From contig NZ_PVNB01000017.1 of the NCBI RefSeq assembly GCF_003001995.1, positions 23,808 to 87,807 on the forward strand: DNA of 64,000 nt, given 5' to 3'. The notes under the pieces were generated by a model that made no database searches, was not told where the DNA came from, and saw only the letters and a program-made list of their open reading frames with translations. The DNA is from Orenia metallireducens (lineage in GTDB: Bacteria; Bacillota; Halanaerobiia; Halobacteroidales; Halobacteroidaceae). The position numbers and the translations under genes were made by a program. Shown here piece after piece: positions 52,415-61,673 of the stretch (positions are counted from its first letter, which is position 1; the number at the start of each line of letters is the position of its first letter).

Positions 52415-52828
52415 GTGGTTGAAGCAATTAAAAGGGGAGTCAAAAAATCTTGGAGTACTTATCTATCTTTGATGAAGATTATTATTCCAGTATATATATT
52501 GGTGACTTTTTTGAAATATACAGGAGTTATAGGATATTTTGATCAATTATTTAGCCCAATGATGAAGTTGGTGGGCTTGCCAGGTGAAGCTGCTTTAGCA
52601 CTATTAACAGGGTATCTAATGAATATTTATGGTGCTTTAGGAGTAATTGCTGGTTTAGATTTGGGAGCTCGGGAGATTACTATTTTAGGGACTATGCTAG
52701 GATTGGCCCATAGCTTGATCATTGAAGGGGCTATTATTAAGAGGATAAGAGTCAGGCTATTTCCTTTAATAAGTTTGAGGATAATCTTATCCTTAGTATC
52801 TGGAATTATTTTAAATATACTTTTATAA
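52415..52828 (+). CDS. Nucleoside-recognition (Gate) domain membrane protein 1
   Basis: A 137-residue membrane protein with Gate (PF07670-like) features: KSWSTYLSLMKIIIPVYILV, FDQLFSPMMKLVGLPGEAAL and LAHSLIIEGAIIKRIRVRL. Such short proteins come in pairs with spore-maturation-protein-like relatives and are often near metal or permease genes; function unknown. GTG start with GGAGGAAGA upstream. Followed after 19 bases by its likely partner. Confidence 0.8.
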   Translation: MVEAIKRGVKKSWSTYLSLMKIIIPVYILVTFLKYTGVIGYFDQLFSPMMKLVGLPGEAALALLTGYLMNIYGALGVIAGLDLGAREITILGTMLGLAHSLIIEGAIIKRIRVRLFPLISLRIILSLVSGIILNILL

Positions 52829-52847
52829 AGGGGTTGAACTATATCAA

Positions 52848-53330
52848 ATGGATTGGGCAGGATTCTTTTTTGAAGTTTTTAATGGAAGTTTAGGGATGTT
52901 AAAGACAGTAGCAGTCATCTTATTTCCATTACTTATCGGTATTGAGATAGTAGATGAGCTTGGTCTCTTAGATAAATTCTCTAGTTTATTTGCACCGATA
53001 TTAAGAATTTTTAAGTTACCTAAAGATGCTAGTTTACCATTGATTGTAGCTCAAGTCTTTGGTATTACCTATGGGGCTGGGCTGATTATCAGAAGTGTAG
53101 AAGATGATAAATTATCCTCCTCAGAATTGATGACTGTGGCTGTATTTCTAATGGTCTGCCATGCCGTAGTTGAAGATACGCTTTTATTTGTGGCTATTGG
53201 TGGAAATGGATTGATTATGTTAGGTTCTAGAGTGATTTTAGCAATATTAATTACTTACTTATATAGTAAATATTTTGTTAATAATGAGAAGATAGATATA
53301 GAAGAGTTAGTAGAGGCTGACTGCTGCTAA
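52848..53330 (+). CDS. Nucleoside-recognition (Gate) domain membrane protein 2
   Basis: A 160-residue partner of the previous protein: FNGSLGMLKTVAVILFPLLI, DKFSSLFAPILRIFKLPKDA, VAQVFGITYGAGLIIRS and MVCHAVVEDTLLFVAIG. It ends in EADCC, a terminal Cys pair that could bind a soft metal, in keeping with the metal cluster just upstream. The pair may form a channel-like unit; no function is proven. Confidence 0.8.
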   Translation: MDWAGFFFEVFNGSLGMLKTVAVILFPLLIGIEIVDELGLLDKFSSLFAPILRIFKLPKDASLPLIVAQVFGITYGAGLIIRSVEDDKLSSSELMTVAVFLMVCHAVVEDTLLFVAIGGNGLIMLGSRVILAILITYLYSKYFVNNEKIDIEELVEADCC

Positions 53331-53365
53331 GGGCAGTGATGAGTGACGAGTAATGAGTAAGAAGA
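53331..53365. repeat. Iterated GTGATGAGTGACGAGTAATGAG words
   Basis: GCAGTGATGAGTGACGAGTA then ATGAGTAAGAAG: drifting copies of GTGATGAGTAATGAG after the Gate-domain operon. Confidence 0.5.
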
Positions 53366-53378
53366 TAGATTCCATGTA

Positions 53379-53406
53379 GGGAAGGGTTGCAACCCTTCCC
53401 TTATTA
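53379..53406 (+). terminator. Terminator before EamA gene
   Basis: GGGAAGGGTTG / CAACCCTTCCC, perfect 11-bp stem with no loop bases, followed by TTATTAAT. Confidence 0.72.
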
Positions 53407-53427
53407 ATAATATTAGGGGGAGATGCT

Positions 53428-54339
53428 GTGGGGGGATTTTTATCAAGACGTATCAAAGCTGATTTATCATTACTATTTGTAGTTATAATCTGGGGCAGTA
53501 CCTTTGCCTTTATGAAGGATATCTTTAATACAATCACTCCATTTTATTTCTTAACTTTAAGGTTTAGCTTTGCTACAGCAGTTTTGGGGATGATCTTTTA
53601 TAAAAAGGTGAAACAATTAGATTTAAATACATTCAAATATGGATTGTTTGCTGGAGTATTTCTCTTTGGAGGCTATGGGCTACAGGTTACAGGGTTAAAA
53701 TTGACTGATGCCTCTAAAGCAGGATTTATTACAGGGCTAGCAGTGGTCTTAGTACCAATTCTATCGGCGATTATTTTTAAGAAAATGCCAGAGTTAACAA
53801 CATCTATTGGTGTTATTTTAGCTACTATAGGATTAGCTTTATTAACTTTTAATGGTAGATTATTATTTAATTTAGGGGATTTCTTGGTCTTCTTATCAGC
53901 CTTTTCTTTGGCAATACATATACTTTTAGTCGATAGATATGTTAAGAGTAAAGATGCGATTTTATTTACTATTATTCAGATTGGGACAGTAGCTTTATTG
54001 AGTGGAATCTCAACACTGCTTGAAGGCAGCTATGTTTTGGTGACAGATATTAGTATCTGGACTAATGTTATATATATGGGCTTATTTGCTACCGCTTTAG
54101 CCTTGATTGTTCAGAATAAGGCTCAGCAATTTACTACTGCAACACGAACTGCCATCATCTTTGTGATGGAGCCTGTCTTTGGTGCTTTATTTGCTTATCT
54201 CTATCTTGGAGAGCTAATCAGTGCAAAGGGATATTGGGGAGGGGTTTTAATTGTATTAGGGATGTTATTTGCTGAGTTAAAGTTTGAAAATATTAAAAAT
54301 TTTTTGGTAAGGAAAAAAGAAATAAAGGAAGTTAGCTAA
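53428..54339 (+). CDS. EamA/DMT-family transporter
   Basis: A 303-residue, ten-helix drug/metabolite transporter with two EamA repeats. Recognised by ADLSLLFVVIIWGSTFAFMK, YFLTLRFSFATAVLGMIFY, DASKAGFITGLAVVLVPILS and in the second half RTAIIFVMEPVFGALFAYLY and YWGGVLIVLGMLFAEL. Substrate unknown; relatives export amino acids or metabolites. GTG start 53428 with GGGGGAGAT 7 bases before. Single-gene unit. Confidence 0.88.
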   Translation: MGGFLSRRIKADLSLLFVVIIWGSTFAFMKDIFNTITPFYFLTLRFSFATAVLGMIFYKKVKQLDLNTFKYGLFAGVFLFGGYGLQVTGLKLTDASKAGFITGLAVVLVPILSAIIFKKMPELTTSIGVILATIGLALLTFNGRLLFNLGDFLVFLSAFSLAIHILLVDRYVKSKDAILFTIIQIGTVALLSGISTLLEGSYVLVTDISIWTNVIYMGLFATALALIVQNKAQQFTTATRTAIIFVMEPVFGALFAYLYLGELISAKGYWGGVLIVLGMLFAELKFENIKNFLVRKKEIKEVS

Positions 54340-54345
54340 GGGCAT

Positions 54346-54371
54346 GGAGATCTAAGGTCTCCTGTTTTTTT
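54346..54371 (+). terminator. Terminator after EamA gene
   Basis: GGAGATC / GGTCTCC around TAA, followed by TGTTTTTTT. The following sequence to 54841 is AT-rich; I see no gene or clear promoter in it. Confidence 0.75.
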
Positions 54372-54841
54372 ATGGATTAAGAAAAAGTTCATATCTACAG
54401 GGAAGCATATTTTATGTAACAAATATAGTCAATTTAGAAGGGTGATTTTTTGATCCTATTGAAATATATAATAAGATAAAAAGATTTGACCTTATTAGGG
54501 TGAGTAGAATTAATTTCCTGAAATTTATAGGAGGTCTATTCTATTAATCTTTTTTATTATGGAGGTAGCTAATAACATAGATCAAAGCAATTACTGTTAA
54601 TAGTTCTTTTGCTAAATAAATAAAAAATTAAATCATCCATTCTTCAATAATCCTCCTTGAATAAATTTATAAGTATATAATAACTTATTTGGAGATTTAT
54701 TTCAATGAAGTTTTAAAGTAGTTTATCTTTTAAATCAGTATTTATTATGGGATAATAATTTTAGTGTTAGGTGCTTGAGAAGATAGATAAGAAGGAGTTG
54801 CTAAAATGGTGTAAAATTTATAAAAATAGGAGGCTTTATAA

Positions 54842-55210
54842 ATGAGAGTATTTAAACTAAGAGATGTTCTTTACTTGTTTTTAGTTTTAATAATTGCAAT
54901 GAGTTTAACAGGGTGTAGAGAATTAGAAGATATAGAAATCAATGATATAAATCTTGAAGAAATAGACGATGGGCAATATATTGGTGAATATACGACTACA
55001 CTTGTGGCGGCAAAGGTTGTAGTTAAAGTTGAAGAGCATAAACTAATTAGTATCGATATTTTAGAACATAGGAATGGGCGTGGTCAAAAGGCAGAAAGGA
55101 TAGTAGATTCAGTGATTAGACAACAGAAGTTAAAGGTAGATGTCATTTCTGGTGCAACGGGAAGTAGTAAGGTGATCTTAAAGGCTATTGAGAAGGCTTT
55201 ATCTAAATAA
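54842..55210 (+). CDS. FMN-binding-domain lipoprotein
   Basis: A 122-residue lipoprotein: signal sequence LYLFLVLIIAMSLTGC with Cys ~25 as lipid site, then one FMN-binding domain (QYIGEYTTTLVAAKVVVKVE; DVISGATGSSKVILKAI), whose DVISGAT-G-S fits the flavinylation motif. Likely carries covalent FMN outside the membrane, as RnfG/NqrC-like or PplA-like proteins do. Followed after 26 bases by a flavodoxin-type gene, suggesting a small flavin redox pair across the membrane. Confidence 0.87.
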   Translation: MRVFKLRDVLYLFLVLIIAMSLTGCRELEDIEINDINLEEIDDGQYIGEYTTTLVAAKVVVKVEEHKLISIDILEHRNGRGQKAERIVDSVIRQQKLKVDVISGATGSSKVILKAIEKALSK

Positions 55211-55236
55211 AAATAAGTTAGAAGGGGGAATTAATA

Positions 55237-55776
55237 ATGAAAGAGCAGACTAATAAAACTATTGTCATCTATAAGTCTAAATATGGGAGTACCAAGCAAT
55301 ATGCCAAGTGGATAGCTCAAGAAGTAAAGGGAGATTTATTTGAGAACTCTGAGGTTGATGTTAGTGATTTACAGGATTACGATAATATAGTTTTAGGAGG
55401 GTCTTTACATGCAGTAGGAATAAAAGGAGTTAAGGTACTTACAGAGAACTTTGATCGATTGAAAGATAAGCAGCTCATAGTCTTTGCAGTTGGCTGCTCA
55501 CCTGCAACAGAAGATGTTATCAATCATATTATTAATCATAATTTTATAGAAAAGATGAAGGAGAAGATAAAGTTCTTCTATCTTAGAGGTGCCTTTAATT
55601 ATAAAAAACTAAGCTTGATTGACAAATTGATGATGTTGGCTTTGAAATTTAAGCTTAAGATGCAAAAAGAAGCGTTGGATGAAGATGCCAAGAGATTATT
55701 AGATAGTTATGATAATCCAATAGACTGGACTGATAAAGAGGCAATTGCTCCGATTGTTGAATACATAAATAGATAA
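55237..55776 (+). CDS. Flavodoxin-domain protein (HemG-like)
   Basis: A 179-residue cytoplasmic flavoprotein. FMN loop TIVIYKSKYGSTKQYAKWIA (~res 8-27), DYDNIVLGGSLHAVGIKGVK and IVFAVGCSPATEDV are typical of the flavodoxin_5/HemG group. Long insert with KKLSLIDKLMMLALKFKLKM as in menaquinone-dependent protoporphyrinogen oxidase-like proteins, though haem genes are absent here. Could exchange electrons with the FMN lipoprotein encoded upstream. RBS GAAGGGGG. Confidence 0.85.
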   Translation: MKEQTNKTIVIYKSKYGSTKQYAKWIAQEVKGDLFENSEVDVSDLQDYDNIVLGGSLHAVGIKGVKVLTENFDRLKDKQLIVFAVGCSPATEDVINHIINHNFIEKMKEKIKFFYLRGAFNYKKLSLIDKLMMLALKFKLKMQKEALDEDAKRLLDSYDNPIDWTDKEAIAPIVEYINR

Positions 55777-55825
55777 TTTATTAAATTATCTATTTGTGTT
55801 AGTAGAAGAATTGATACAACATAGA

Positions 55826-56173
55826 GATATTGAGACACTTTCAAAATTAAGAATGGAAAATGGAGAATTAAGAATTAAAAGATTTTAAATGTTTTTAAAC
55901 CGAAGAAAATTACTGTTTGAACGAAGCAAAAATTGAACTAGAATTTAGAGTTTAATCAGGTTTTAATTAAAGAATCTGATTAATAATATTATTTAGTATT
56001 CTGATTGCTGAGTGAGTTTAATTTTCTTATTGATTGGATTTATCACGAAGAGTTTTTATTCTTTAAAACTCGTAGGTTTGGTTACTTTTTCATCAAGGAA
56101 AAACGTAACTCGCCCTTAGGCGAAACCTAATAACTTTGTCTACTTTTTAAAAAGTAAAAGTATCTCAATATAT
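55826..56173. repeat. 348-bp member of the inverted-end element family
   Basis: Left end GATATTGAGACACTTT (55826-55841), right end AAAGTATCTCAATATAT (56157-56173), inverse of each other except one base. Both ends carry GAGA where other members have GCGA. The interior has AAGAATGGAAAATGGAGAAT and TTTCATCAAGGAAAAACGTA, plus CTCGCCCTTAGGCGAAACC; no open frame. It occupies most of the 55777-56239 gap. Confidence 0.65.
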
Positions 56174-56239
56174 ACATAAAAATCCACTATTAATCATAAG
56201 AAATTAAAATAATTTGAGATAATAAAGGAGGAGAAAATA

Positions 56240-57262
56240 ATGAAAAAAGTCTTGTTATTAATTACTTTAATTATTTTATGTACAAGCCTTGTCTGGGCAG
56301 CAGAACCAGAAAGTAAGACCATTTCAGTTCCGATTATAGCTAGCAGTCCAGAAACAGGAGTGATGCTAGGCGGTATGGCTATTTATCTAAAGAAGGAAGA
56401 GCAAGAGAAGCTCAAGGTAGATTTAGGAGCAATGTATACTCAAGAGAAGCAGACCAATATATTCTTAGTGAGTAATAAAGATTATAATGATAAGAAAATA
56501 GAGTTGGTCCTTAGCTATCAAGATTGGATTTCAAAATATTATGGTATAGGCAATAATACCGAGTCTGTTAATGAGGAAGATTATGATTATGAAGGCTTTA
56601 AAGTAAGAGGAGGATTTAGTAAAGAGATACTAGATAATAATTATTTAGGGATTATTACAAGCTATGAAGATTATAATATAGGTTTGGATAAGAATATAGT
56701 AGGAATTGAAGGAACTGCTGGAGTAGATCTATTGGGTGTTGGTCTTAGCTATTCTTATGATACTAGAGATAGAAAAATGAATACGAGAGATGGTCAGTAT
56801 TTCAATTATGCAGTAGAAGCCTATAATCATGATTTGACAGATTATAAATTTATTAAACATGAGTTTGATTATAGAGCCTTTAAAGAGATATACAAACACC
56901 ACGTAATAGGTTTTCAGTTCATGCTAGAGCTCAACTGTGGTGAGGTACCCTTTCAGAAGCTAGCTTCTCTTGGGGATAGTAGACTGATGAGAGGGCTTTT
57001 AGATGGAAGGTATATAGATAAGAATAAGTTTGCTGCTCAGATTGAATATAGATATCCAATCTATAAAAAGTTTGATGGTATAGTATTTGCTTCATTAGGA
57101 GAGGTATACAATCAAGACTTTGATATAGATGAGTTAAAGGAAAGCTATGGAATGGGAGTTAGATATAATTTAGATCAAGAAGAGGGAATTAATTTAAGGT
57201 TTGATATGGCCTTTGGTGATGATGATACTAAGGTATATGTTACCCTAGGGGAGGCTTTTTAA
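56240..57262 (+). CDS. BamA/TamA-like outer-membrane barrel protein
   Basis: A 340-residue exported protein: signal peptide KKVLLLITLIILCTSLVWAA (cleavage ~res 21) and a surface-antigen (D15) barrel without POTRA domains. Barrel features: SYSYDTRDRKMNTRDGQYF, KLASLGDSRLMRGLLDGRYI (the conserved RG-containing loop) and AAQIEYRYPIYKKFDG, ending in LGEAF with terminal Phe. Supports a diderm cell envelope. Similar POTRA-less barrels have unknown cargo. RBS AAAGGAGG. Confidence 0.85.
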   Translation: MKKVLLLITLIILCTSLVWAAEPESKTISVPIIASSPETGVMLGGMAIYLKKEEQEKLKVDLGAMYTQEKQTNIFLVSNKDYNDKKIELVLSYQDWISKYYGIGNNTESVNEEDYDYEGFKVRGGFSKEILDNNYLGIITSYEDYNIGLDKNIVGIEGTAGVDLLGVGLSYSYDTRDRKMNTRDGQYFNYAVEAYNHDLTDYKFIKHEFDYRAFKEIYKHHVIGFQFMLELNCGEVPFQKLASLGDSRLMRGLLDGRYIDKNKFAAQIEYRYPIYKKFDGIVFASLGEVYNQDFDIDELKESYGMGVRYNLDQEEGINLRFDMAFGDDDTKVYVTLGEAF

Positions 57263-57569
57263 ATTATTTGTTTAGAGATTTTAATTAATATGTTAATTTT
57301 TTGAAGATAAGAAAATATTAAAACTTTAAAAATTTTTGTATCTTTTTAGCTTGATAGATACATAATATTCTGTAAGAGCAAGGTAATTATTGGCTTCCTT
57401 TCACATCCATATTTAAAAATTAAAGGAAGTACTAAAGGTTATTAGAGCAGATATGGAGTACAAGATTTAAGGCTTAGGGAGAGAGCTTCAAGTTTTATTT
57501 ATTCAAGTGAAATATTTAATAGAAGAAATTATCTATAGTAGAGGCATCAACTAGAATAGGGGGATAAAA
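57263..57569. other. Gap without recognised gene
   Basis: AT-rich; only a weak inverted pair CTTCCTTT (57394-57401) / AAAGGAAG (57422-57429) was noticed. Confidence 0.4.
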
Positions 57570-57926
57570 ATGAAGCTTCTAAAACCGGTCAACTCAGAGA
57601 ATATTTTAATTGGGATTGGTGTGGCTGCTTTAACCTATTTATTAGGTCCAAAGATTAAACGCAATGCTAAATCTTTGGCAGAAAGAGGAATGGAAAGGGC
57701 TATGATGGCTGGTGATGCAGCTTCTGAAACTATTGATAATGGTAAGGAGAAGATGGTTGATATTTTTGAGGATATGGGTGATGAATATTCAAGTATTTAT
57801 TCAGAAAATGATGAGCTTACAATGCTATATGATGAATTAGAAGCAGACAGAGAACAGTTGAATGAATTAACAGGCTTAGTCTATGACCTGAAGGAAGAAA
57901 TTGCGAGCCTTAAAAATTACCAATAG
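57570..57926 (+). CDS. Small YtxH-like hypothetical protein
   Basis: A 118-residue protein: NILIGIGVAALTYLLGPKIK as one membrane-like helix (~res 10-29), a basic stretch, then acidic helices ending in a coiled coil (DELEADREQLNELTGLVYDL). The lay-out resembles YtxH/phasin-like membrane-associated proteins of Firmicutes, but no firm family match can be claimed. Single gene with its own terminator. Confidence 0.65.
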   Translation: MKLLKPVNSENILIGIGVAALTYLLGPKIKRNAKSLAERGMERAMMAGDAASETIDNGKEKMVDIFEDMGDEYSSIYSENDELTMLYDELEADREQLNELTGLVYDLKEEIASLKNYQ

Positions 57927-57941
57927 TCTATGATTGCTTAT

Positions 57942-57974
57942 AAGCTCTATAGCTAAATGCTATAGAGCTTTTTT
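57942..57974 (+). terminator. Terminator after the YtxH-like gene
   Basis: AAGCTCTATAGC / GCTATAGAGCTT with loop TAAAT, then TTTT. Confidence 0.92.
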
Positions 57975-58153
57975 AAATTCTTAAACTATTTTAAATTAAG
58001 ATAATGAAGCTACTAATTATACCTTAAACAAGGAGATTAAATTTAAATCTTGAATTTAAGAAAGTAAGCTTAATCAGTTATATAGTTTATTTAAGAACTT
58101 GAAATATAAATTCTATATCATCAATTATAAATCAAGAAATAGGAGGAGTTAGT

Positions 58154-59032
58154 ATGGAGAAGCTTATCTTAGAAGGAAATTTAGCAGAGGTGAATTTAAC
58201 AGGATTATTTGGTTATCCAGTTGAGCATTCCTTTTCACCAGCGATGCATAACAGTGCTTTCAAAGAGGTAAATCTAAATTATTTATATCTACCCTTTGCC
58301 ATCAAACCAGAGAATGTAGAAGAGGCAGTCAAGGGGATTAAGGCTTTTGATCTGAGAGGTGTCAATGTAACTATCCCCCATAAGCAAGCAGTAATACCTT
58401 ATCTAGATGAACTATCAGAAGAGGCAGAGCTGATTGGAGCAGTCAATACTATTGAGAATAGAGATGGGAAGCTGATAGGTTATAATACTGATGGAAGGGG
58501 CTTTATCAGATCATTGAAGGAAGAAGGGGATTTTGAAGCTAAAGGGAAGAAGGCTTTAATTATAGGTGCTGGAGGAGCATCAAGAGCTGTTGCTTTCCAA
58601 TTGGCTTTAGAGGGGATTGATAAAATTTATATCTCCGATTTGAGCCAAGGTCTTGCCAAAGTTTTAGCAGATGATGTTAATAGTAAAGTTGATAAAGCCA
58701 AGGCTATAGTCGTTGATTCTAAAGAGACAGATGAAATTGTAGCTAAAGTAGATTTATTAGTAGATGCTACTCCAGTAGGAATGTACCCTAAGGTAGATGT
58801 TAAGCCAGTAGTAAGTACTGAAGTATTACATAAGGACTTAGTAGTCTATGATTTGGTTTATAATCCTCTTGAGACAGTATTATTAAAGGCTGCTAAAGAG
58901 GCTGGTGCCAAAGCAGTTAGTGGTTTGGGAATGCTACTTTATCAAGGAGCAATAGCCTTTGAAATCTGGACTGATGTAGATGCCCCAATTAAAATAATGA
59001 GAAATGCATTAGAAGAGATGCTAGGATTATAA
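58154..59032 (+). CDS. aroE: Shikimate dehydrogenase
   Basis: A 292-residue NADPH-dependent enzyme of chorismate synthesis, reducing 3-dehydroshikimate. Substrate-binding GLFGYPVEHSFSPAMHNSAF (~res 18-37), catalytic Lys in VNVTIPHKQAVIPYLD, NTIENRDGKLIGYNTDGRGF, nucleotide loop LIIGAGGASRAVAFQLAL and DLVYNPLETVLLKAA near the end. Monocistronic, bounded by terminators. RBS AGGAGGAG. Confidence 0.97.
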   Translation: MEKLILEGNLAEVNLTGLFGYPVEHSFSPAMHNSAFKEVNLNYLYLPFAIKPENVEEAVKGIKAFDLRGVNVTIPHKQAVIPYLDELSEEAELIGAVNTIENRDGKLIGYNTDGRGFIRSLKEEGDFEAKGKKALIIGAGGASRAVAFQLALEGIDKIYISDLSQGLAKVLADDVNSKVDKAKAIVVDSKETDEIVAKVDLLVDATPVGMYPKVDVKPVVSTEVLHKDLVVYDLVYNPLETVLLKAAKEAGAKAVSGLGMLLYQGAIAFEIWTDVDAPIKIMRNALEEMLGL

Positions 59033-59048
59033 CTATTATCTTTAAAGT

Positions 59049-59076
59049 AAAGCTCAGGCAAGCTGCCTGAGCTTTT
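59049..59076. terminator. Terminator after aroE
   Basis: AAAGCTCAGGCA / TGCCTGAGCTTTTT, 12-bp stem around a central AGC. Also abuts the end of the convergent small gene. Confidence 0.92.
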
Positions 59077-59309
59077 TAATATCCATAATATTTTTCTAGA
59101 ATTCCAAAAATCTTATTTTTAATAGCAGTAGGGGCATTATTAAAAGAAATCTTCTCTGGCGAGGGAGGCAAATTATATCCTTTTCCTAGATAATCACAAC
59201 TTCCAATAGCATTCATTTTATAAACCTTCTCATCGATGATTACTGTGTAATCTCTTTTGTTCTCTAAAATTTGAAAATAGGGTACTCTAGAAGATAACTG
59301 AATAGACAA
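59076..59309 (-). CDS. Small hypothetical protein
   Basis: A 77-residue soluble protein with TTG start, supported by AGAGGTGAT about 5 bases upstream on the minus strand. Sequence includes YFQILENKRDYTVIIDEKVY and MNAIGSCDYLGKGYNLPPSP; I do not recognise the family. The single Cys and the conserved-looking GSCDYLGKGYNLP stretch hint at a real protein. Convergent with aroE. Confidence 0.55.
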   Translation of the reverse strand: MSIQLSSRVPYFQILENKRDYTVIIDEKVYKMNAIGSCDYLGKGYNLPPSPEKISFNNAPTAIKNKIFGILEKYYGY

Positions 59310-59442
59310 TCACATCACCTCTATAAGTTATTTCAATCAATCCTTATAATAGAATTTGATTTAAAATTATAAGATTAATCGATTTTATACTTGATAATTT
59401 CAATTCTAATAATCATCCCTCTATGTAGTTATTTATATATAC

Positions 59443-59634
59443 TTAGATACAACCTAAGGTCTTTTGAATATAGGTTCTCTGTGGATTTTTTGTAATGGTG
59501 CAACTGTTGGTATTAGTATCAAACCATACACATTCCGCTGCTAAGCAAGAGCTATTATATAAAATTTTATCTAAATTAGACTCTTTTTTTATTAAGCTCT
59601 TATTGGCCATAAAGAGTAAAGGGCAAATGTGCAT
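59443..59634 (-). CDS. Small Cys-rich protein, possibly zinc-binding
   Basis: A 63-residue protein: MHICPLLFMANKSL at the start, then SSCLAAECVWFDTNTNSCTI, giving C-x-C-type spacing (Cys4, Cys30, Cys35, Cys45) and a Trp after the second Cys. Similar short CPLL...C(L)xxECxWW...C proteins occur in Firmicutes and phages and look like metal-binding knobs; function unknown. RBS GAGGAGG 9 bases before ATG. Confidence 0.6.
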   Translation of the reverse strand: MHICPLLFMANKSLIKKESNLDKILYNSSCLAAECVWFDTNTNSCTITKNPQRTYIQKTLGCI

Positions 59635-59823
59635 TTGTTATATCCTCCTCTATCAATTATAGTTAGCAAACTTTGGAGTTAAATTTAAATGATAATTAGT
59701 AAAGCATATTATTTATATGTCTGCTTATATTATTATGTGATACTTTTGTAAAATAGAAGGAATTTTTCTAAGTTTATTTGACTAATTAGAGGTAAGCAGG
59801 ATATTAAAAGTTGCTTAACATAA

Positions 59824-59856
59824 AAAATCCTAGTGGATAAATCCACTAGGGTTTTC
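59824..59856 (-). terminator. Terminator of the ABC exporter gene
   Basis: CCTAGTGGAT / ATCCACTAGG around AA, with T-run on the minus strand (ATTTTTTA). Confidence 0.88.
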
Positions 59857-61581
59857 TTATGATACCAACTCAAATTGGCTTTCATAAAGTGATTTATATA
59901 CTCCGCTATCTTGATTTAATAGCTCTTGATGCTTTCCTTGCTCTACAATTCCATCATCAGTTAAGACTAGAATCTTATCGGCATCGATAACTGTAGATAA
60001 CCTATGGGCTATTACTAGAGTGGTTCTATCTTCTGCCAATCGTTTTAATGACTCTTGAATTATCTTCTCACTTTCATTATCTAAAGAAGAGGTTGCTTCA
60101 TCTAGAATTAAGATTGGTGGATTCTTTAAGAAGGAACGAGCAATAGATATTCTCTGCTTTTGCCCACCAGATAGTTTAACCCCGCGTTCACCGATATTGG
60201 TATCATAGCCCTGTTCTAAATTCATAATAAATTGATGGGCATTGGCTTTCTTAGCTGCTGCTATAATCTCTTCATCACTAGCATCCAATCTACCATAAGC
60301 TATATTCTCCTTAATCGTTCCATTAAATAAGAAGACATCCTGTTGTACAATTCCTATATTTTTTCTCAATGAAGTTAGACTGACATCTTTAATATTTATA
60401 TCATCTATTAGAAGCTCTCCTTGGTCTATTTCGTAGAATCTTGGTAATAGCTTACATAGTGTAGACTTACCTGCTCCTGATGGACCAACAAAGGCAACAG
60501 TCTCTCCCACATTAATCTTAATATCTATTCCTGCCAGTACTTTACTATGGTGATTGTAGCCAAAGGAGATATTTCGATATTCTATGTTACCTTTAACATG
60601 GGTTAACTCTAGTGCATCTTTTTTATCTTTAATCTCTGCTTCCATATCTAATAGTTCAATAAAGCGTTGAAAACCTGCCATCCCTTTTTGGAACTGTTCA
60701 TTAAAGCTGACCAATCGCTTAATAGGTTCCATAAACATATTGACATAGAAGATAAAGGCTATAAGCTGTCCACTAGTTAATTCTCCTAACTTAATAAAGT
60801 AAGCACCAGCAGCTAGGGTAATTAGAAGAATCATATTACTAAAGAAGTTCATACTGGCATAAAAGTCAGCCATAGTCTTCATAGCTATTTCTCTTGCCTT
60901 ACAGTAGCGATTATTTACCTTATCGAAGCGTTCTTGTTCAAACTCTTCATTAGTAAAGGACTTAACCACTCTAACCCCACTTAAATTGTCCTCAATTTGA
61001 GAGCTGACTATACCTAGCTTCTCTTTGATTATCTTAAAGTTTTGGTGCATTCTCTTACCTAATTTAAAGGATAGAAGTATCATGATAGGAATCATAGTAA
61101 AGGTAAATAGGGCTAATTTCCAATGCATAGTAGTTAAGATGGCAAAGGAGCCTAAAATCATAACTATAGATATAAATAAATCCTCAGGTCCATGATGAGC
61201 TAATTCAGATATATTAAGTAAGTCATTGGTAATACGGGACATCAGATATCCGACCTTATTGTCATCATAAAATTTGAAGTCTAAGGTCTGTAGATGGGAG
61301 AATAGGTCTCTTCTCATATCTGTCTCCATCCTAATTCCTACAATATGCCCCCAATGGTGAACAATATGCTGTAAGATAAATCTTAAGATATACAGAACAA
61401 ATAAGATAATTATTATATTGAAGGCTATAGAGAAGTTCTGCTTGGGAAAATGTTCATCTATCATCTCCTTAATAAAGAAAGGAAAGAGTAGGTCAATCCC
61501 AGATATCAAAAAAGCACTACCTATATCCACAATAAATAACTTTAAATGATTCTTATAATAACTTATAAATCTCTTTATCAT
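59857..61581 (-). CDS. ABC exporter, fused membrane and ATPase domains (MsbA/BmrA type)
   Basis: A ~574-residue half-transporter that would homodimerise. Six membrane helices in residues ~15-300 (VDIGSAFLISGIDLLFPFF; IVMILGSFAILTTMHWKLAL; MILLITLAAGAYFIKLGEL), then the ATPase with Walker A GPSGAGKST, Q-loop IGIVQQDVFLFNG, signature KLSGGQKQRISIAR and Walker B ILILDEATSSLD. Export of lipids or drugs is typical. The ATG at 61581, preceded by AAGGAGGG, is preferred over an upstream in-frame start at 61638. Confidence 0.93.
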   Translation of the reverse strand: MIKRFISYYKNHLKLFIVDIGSAFLISGIDLLFPFFIKEMIDEHFPKQNFSIAFNIIIILFVLYILRFILQHIVHHWGHIVGIRMETDMRRDLFSHLQTLDFKFYDDNKVGYLMSRITNDLLNISELAHHGPEDLFISIVMILGSFAILTTMHWKLALFTFTMIPIMILLSFKLGKRMHQNFKIIKEKLGIVSSQIEDNLSGVRVVKSFTNEEFEQERFDKVNNRYCKAREIAMKTMADFYASMNFFSNMILLITLAAGAYFIKLGELTSGQLIAFIFYVNMFMEPIKRLVSFNEQFQKGMAGFQRFIELLDMEAEIKDKKDALELTHVKGNIEYRNISFGYNHHSKVLAGIDIKINVGETVAFVGPSGAGKSTLCKLLPRFYEIDQGELLIDDINIKDVSLTSLRKNIGIVQQDVFLFNGTIKENIAYGRLDASDEEIIAAAKKANAHQFIMNLEQGYDTNIGERGVKLSGGQKQRISIARSFLKNPPILILDEATSSLDNESEKIIQESLKRLAEDRTTLVIAHRLSTVIDADKILVLTDDGIVEQGKHQELLNQDSGVYKSLYESQFELVS

Positions 61582-61673
61582 ATTTTTACCCTCCTTATGT
61601 ATGCCTACTATTTTAGCATATTGTAGTTTTGACTTCAATATAAATTGCTTTTAGTTTATTGTCTTAATATAGA

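Noticed and set aside
55940..56150. Coding region within the 348-bp repeat element
   Set aside because: All six frames contain frequent stops and no protein motif.
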